Shown here: positions 60,969 to 64,000 of the stretch, one piece after another
Numbering within the stretch: the first letter of the stretch is position 1
Layout: each line of letters begins with the position of its first letter
NCBI GenBank assembly: GCA_032158295.1
Contig: CM063262.1
Span: 7,845,394-7,909,393 of the forward strand
Length of the DNA: 64,000 bases
Direction: 5' to 3'
Origin: Pycnopodia helianthoides
Taxonomy: Eukaryota; Echinodermata; Asteroidea; Forcipulatida; Asteriidae
Translations under genes and position numbers: made by a program
Notes under the pieces: model-generated
Database searches by the model: none
Seen by the model: only the letters and a program-made list of their open reading frames with translations
Told to the model about the DNA's origin: nothing

Positions 60969-61680
60969 TATCCTGGTTTTTGTTGGCTATATAGTGCAGC
61001 TCTTGGTGTCCTAAGTGTTGACCAGGCCAAAGTCACTATCTTGGTTTTGCTAGATCTTAGTGCAGCTCTTGGTGTCCTAAGTGTTACAGCCAAGTCACTA
61101 TCCTGGTTTTGTTGATCTTAGTGCACTCTTGGTGTCCTAAGTGTTGACCAGGCCAAAGTCACTATCCTGGTTTGTTGGATCTTAGTGGCACTCTGGTGTC
61201 CTAAGTGTTGAACAGCCAGGTCACTATCTGGTTTTGTTGGATCTTAGTGCAGCTCTTGTGTCCTAAGTGTTGACAGGCCAAGGTCACTATCCTGGTTTTG
61301 TTGATCTTAGTGCAGCTCTTGGTGTGCTAAATGTTGGCCAGGCAAGTCACTATCCTGGTTTTGTTGGATCTCAGTGCAGCTCTTGTTTTAATTGATGACT
61401 AGGCCAAAGTGGTTATCCTGGTTTTGTTGGATCAAGTGCAGCTATTGGTATGCTAAAGTGTTGTTAGCCTGGTGTCATTGGATCTACATGCAGCTTTTGG
61501 TGTGCTAAGTCTTGACCAGGCCAAAGTCACTATCCTGGTTTTGTTGGATCTAAGTGCAGCTCTTGATGTACTTAGTGTTGAATCCATCATTTGTATTGTT
61601 AATACCGAAAAAAAGGAAGTAACTATCTGGCTTCATGCCAACAGGCTTAAGAATTTTAACTTTATGATTTTTTATAAAAA
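60969..61680 (+). pseudogene. Tandem array of a reverse-transcriptase motif fused to an RT thumb remnant
   Basis: About ten units of roughly 58-66 bp follow the pattern TCACTATCCTGGTTTTGTTG, GATCTTAGTGCAGCTCTTGG, TGTCCTAAGTGTTGACCAGG. In the plus frame a full unit reads VDQAKVTILVLLDLSAALGV plus LS, matching RT palm motif A (LLDLSAAFD) of non-LTR elements. Downstream, VTIWLHANRLKNFNFMIF (about 61615-61670) resembles the later RT block W..ANKL..N..KT.FMIF, so the sequence between has been lost. Single-base indels break the frame in most units. A LINE scrap was evidently tandemly amplified. Confidence 0.7.
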
Positions 61681-61771
61681 GTATTCCTGCCGATTCCAAG
61701 GTTTAAGCACACACTATTCCTATATTCATTGGGTCTCTCTTACAAAACGTTTAGGATGTCTTCATAGATGA

Positions 61772-63554
61772 AACTCTCTAAGAATGACCTGCTTGTCATA
61801 GGTGCACATGCAAACTTGACAACAAGTGACACACGTACACACCATGCGGCGCAGTAAAAAGTTGTTTCGTTGTTTCACACATCTAGCTACGTCATCATGA
61901 AAGCCTCTATAAAAGTGTTCCCAATGGCTTTTGTTTCACTTTCTGCTGAGCGCAAGCAGACGCAAAGCATTTTTTCATAATTTTGGGGGGAACATACACT
62001 ACTACTTTTTGGTTATTTGTACTAATAAATATATAATGTTTAAAATGGTGGAATCATTTGGGGTCAGTTTGTGCCCTCTTTAAGTAGTAATTCTATGGTT
62101 CATAGCAGGTCTCGGTTCTTGGTGTTTTTCTTGTATTTATCCATCAGCGCTTTTTGGGTGGTTTCAGGTGCTATGAGAAACGTTGCAGCCAATGGAGGAC
62201 TGTTGGCGTGACACATGGAGGGTGGTCCCTTTATTGCATTTCTTGTCATAGGCCTATTCATTTAGGTGCAATTTTAATTCATAATTTATATTTCTTTTAT
62301 TTATAATTTCTTATATATGTACTTTACATTATTGCAAAGTTCCATTATTGTTAAAGTATGTTTCTGATTGCTCATGGTAGGTACATTTCTGTACTTTCCT
62401 AAGTAATCCTCAGATGACAAAATGCCATAAACCAGATCATGAACGACAACAATTGTATAACAACCCAATGCAAGTGATCAATTTAAAATTTCTTTATGCA
62501 ATGTTTGTTGTTGTTGGTTTTTTGTTCTTTGTTTTTTGGTCTAAAATTACTGAGTATATGTATACTCAGTATTGTGTATTAACAGCAAGGTTTTTGCTAT
62601 CACATTGTTTTTTAAAAACTAAATTTAGGCCAAAAGCATTTATAAAAAAATATAAGAGCTTGGTAAATTTCTTACGCATGAAACACAATTGTCAATGGTA
62701 GCAATGATTAGTTAGTTCCTGCCATTGTCAGTTAATTAGGTGTCCATTCCCCCTGTCAGTCATGCGTCAACAAAAATCTCACTAAAATGCAAAGTGAAAC
62801 TTGTCTTTCAAAACAATGGTCTTTCAAAACAATGGTCAGTTGTTTTGAAAAGGATGTGCATAGCCGCAACTTGAGCTAAAATGCGTACATATTGCAGTGT
62901 CTCTACACACAAAGGAAACAGCCCATTTGTCCAGGAGTGATTATTGCAGTGGATGACATCATCACAATCATGTCAGAGGCTGTATAGCCAGAATGCTTCA
63001 TGTGACAATAACATACATGTACAATGTTCAAGTTCAACTTATTTTTAGAGCAAAAATGCCTGAGGAAAAGCTCAATTATATTCCCATGCCAAAACAAAGG
63101 CATGGTGACAAATAGCCAGTATTATAACACCTCTTCCTTTGATTCTATCTGTTGATTGGCCGAGAGCGTGTCACAGGTGTCGTGTATTTTTACTCTTGTA
63201 CATGTTCACCGACCAAACGAACTATTCAATGAACTCTATTCAATGATAGCCTAGCGACCGATGTACTAGTGCATGGATACCCTGGTACCCTGACTACATT
63301 GACTTCAAACATTGATTTAAACGAGCTGCTTGACAACCTTGAACCTAGTGTAATGAACAAAATGTGTGCATTTGATATACGGTTCAGAGAACGAACGTTA
63401 CAGCATTAGTCTGGTACCCTCTTACTTTGTCAAAACTCGGTATTTCAACGTAAGATTTTACAGTTCTTGTTTGACGATTGATTGCCACGTACGTAAGTGT
63501 GAATTAATTTTATTAAAGTATACAGATAGAATCAAAGGAAGAGGTGTTATAAAA
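61772..63554. other. Intergenic, nothing assigned
   Basis: AT-rich sequence. Contains a 20-bp direct duplication of TCTTTCAAAACAATGG at about 62804 and 62820. No supported gene. Confidence 0.4.
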
Positions 63555-63706
63555 CAAATATTGACTGCTTTGTCTCGTGGCGTAGTAAAACTAGTCACTC
63601 TCGGTGATCCCTATCTTCCCTCAGCTTCGCCTCGGGAAGATAGGCTGCTCCGGGGATCACCTCGAGTGACTAGTTTTACTACGCCACTCAAAGCAGTCAA
63701 TATTTG
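63555..63706. mobile_element. 152-bp foldback element
   Basis: CAAATATTGACTGCTTTG, GTGGCGTAGTAAAACTAGTC and GGTGATCCCTATCTTCC on the left are mirrored by GGAAGATAGG, GGGATCACC, GACTAGTTTTACTACGCCAC and CAAAGCAGTCAATATTTG. Arms are about 68 bp with few mismatches and a short loop around CAGCTTCGCCTCG. The outer TATAAA/TATACT flanks leave TATA-like borders. It is a hairpin MITE; no coding capacity. Confidence 0.8.
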
Positions 63707-64000
63707 TATACTATAACACAGTATTGCACTATGAAAGAATAGACAAACATACAAGGTTGATTATAACGCTCACAAGACATGAATAAAGACACACTGACAA
63801 GAGGTCATTAGTAATCTATCCACACAAAACAGACCCATCATTTGATTGTAGAATATACACAAATTTTAAAAATAACCCAACATTTCTTGATGAGAAATAC
63901 ACATGCCATCTGATGTACAAAGTAATGAATCAAATATAAGTTAACTACTGAGATGACTCACATTCACACCCAGGGCTCCATTTCACAATTAGAGCTTATA

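Noticed and set aside
1..64000. CRISPR array, phage, operon or other prokaryotic system
   Set aside because: The only regular short repeat (25721-26316) has no unique spacers, and gene structure is clearly eukaryotic.

Overview
The window looks like about 64 kb of a marine invertebrate animal genome, most likely a deuterostome and probably an echinoderm. Supporting points are the AT-rich DNA, genes split by multi-kilobase introns with GT-AG junctions, a SID1/SIDT-family membrane protein, a metazoan EGF/fibronectin-III receptor-like protein, abundant TACATGTA palindromes, tRNA-derived SINEs and many small TTAA- or TA-flanked inverted-repeat elements. The echinoderm placement is inference, partly from recalling a TTAAAGG...GGTAATT repeat family as common in echinoderm sequences. 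Nothing suggests a bacterial or viral source.

Two genes are well supported. On the minus strand, seven exons between 49971 and 39030 encode the last 200 residues of a SIDT1/SIDT2 (SID-1) transmembrane protein, a family linked to double-stranded RNA and lipid handling. All splice phases agree, and the conserved HDIWH metal-binding motif and the stop codon are present; its 5' exons were not found. On the plus strand, 52417-55403 encodes a single-pass membrane protein: signal peptide, proline- and threonine-rich stalk, one EGF-like domain, one FN3 domain, a transmembrane helix and a cytoplasmic tail. The tail is in a different frame from the helix; one missing A in an A6 run would explain this.

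Weaker coding signals are a signal-peptide first exon on the minus strand (21199-21262), an exon-like plus-strand ORF inside a SIDT intron (47570-47967), a terminal-exon-like minus ORF (56615-56823), and a few phase-compatible candidate exons.

The rest is dominated by repeats. From left to right: an inverted-repeat pair (8-327 with 27411-27734), a foldback element (1075-2215), a subterminal-repeat transposon (3100-3863), a LINE reverse transcriptase scrap (3892-4140), TTAA- and TA-type non-autonomous elements (5765, 10138, 16388, and a 20494/34452 pair), a homogeneous 20-bp tandem array (25721-26316), hairpin MITEs with TTGCGATAAT ends (12316, 32445), and a CpG-rich stretch (33.5-35.5 kb). 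Introns of the SIDT gene hold an L2/CR1-like LINE, a long-TIR element, a Penelope-like fragment and tRNA-SINE copies. The right end has a tRNA-like palindrome (58145-58349), a CRE/ETS-motif-rich repeat block (58360-60080), a second long-range inverted pair (30425-31044 with 60102-60840), a tandem array made of a reverse-transcriptase motif (60969-61590) and a foldback element (63555-63706).

The two genes are convergently unrelated: nothing in the sequence ties their functions together. I see no operon, CRISPR or phage-like system. Long stretches, especially 12.4-16 kb, 21.3-25.7 kb, 35.6-38.7 kb and 61.8-63.5 kb, show nothing I can assign.
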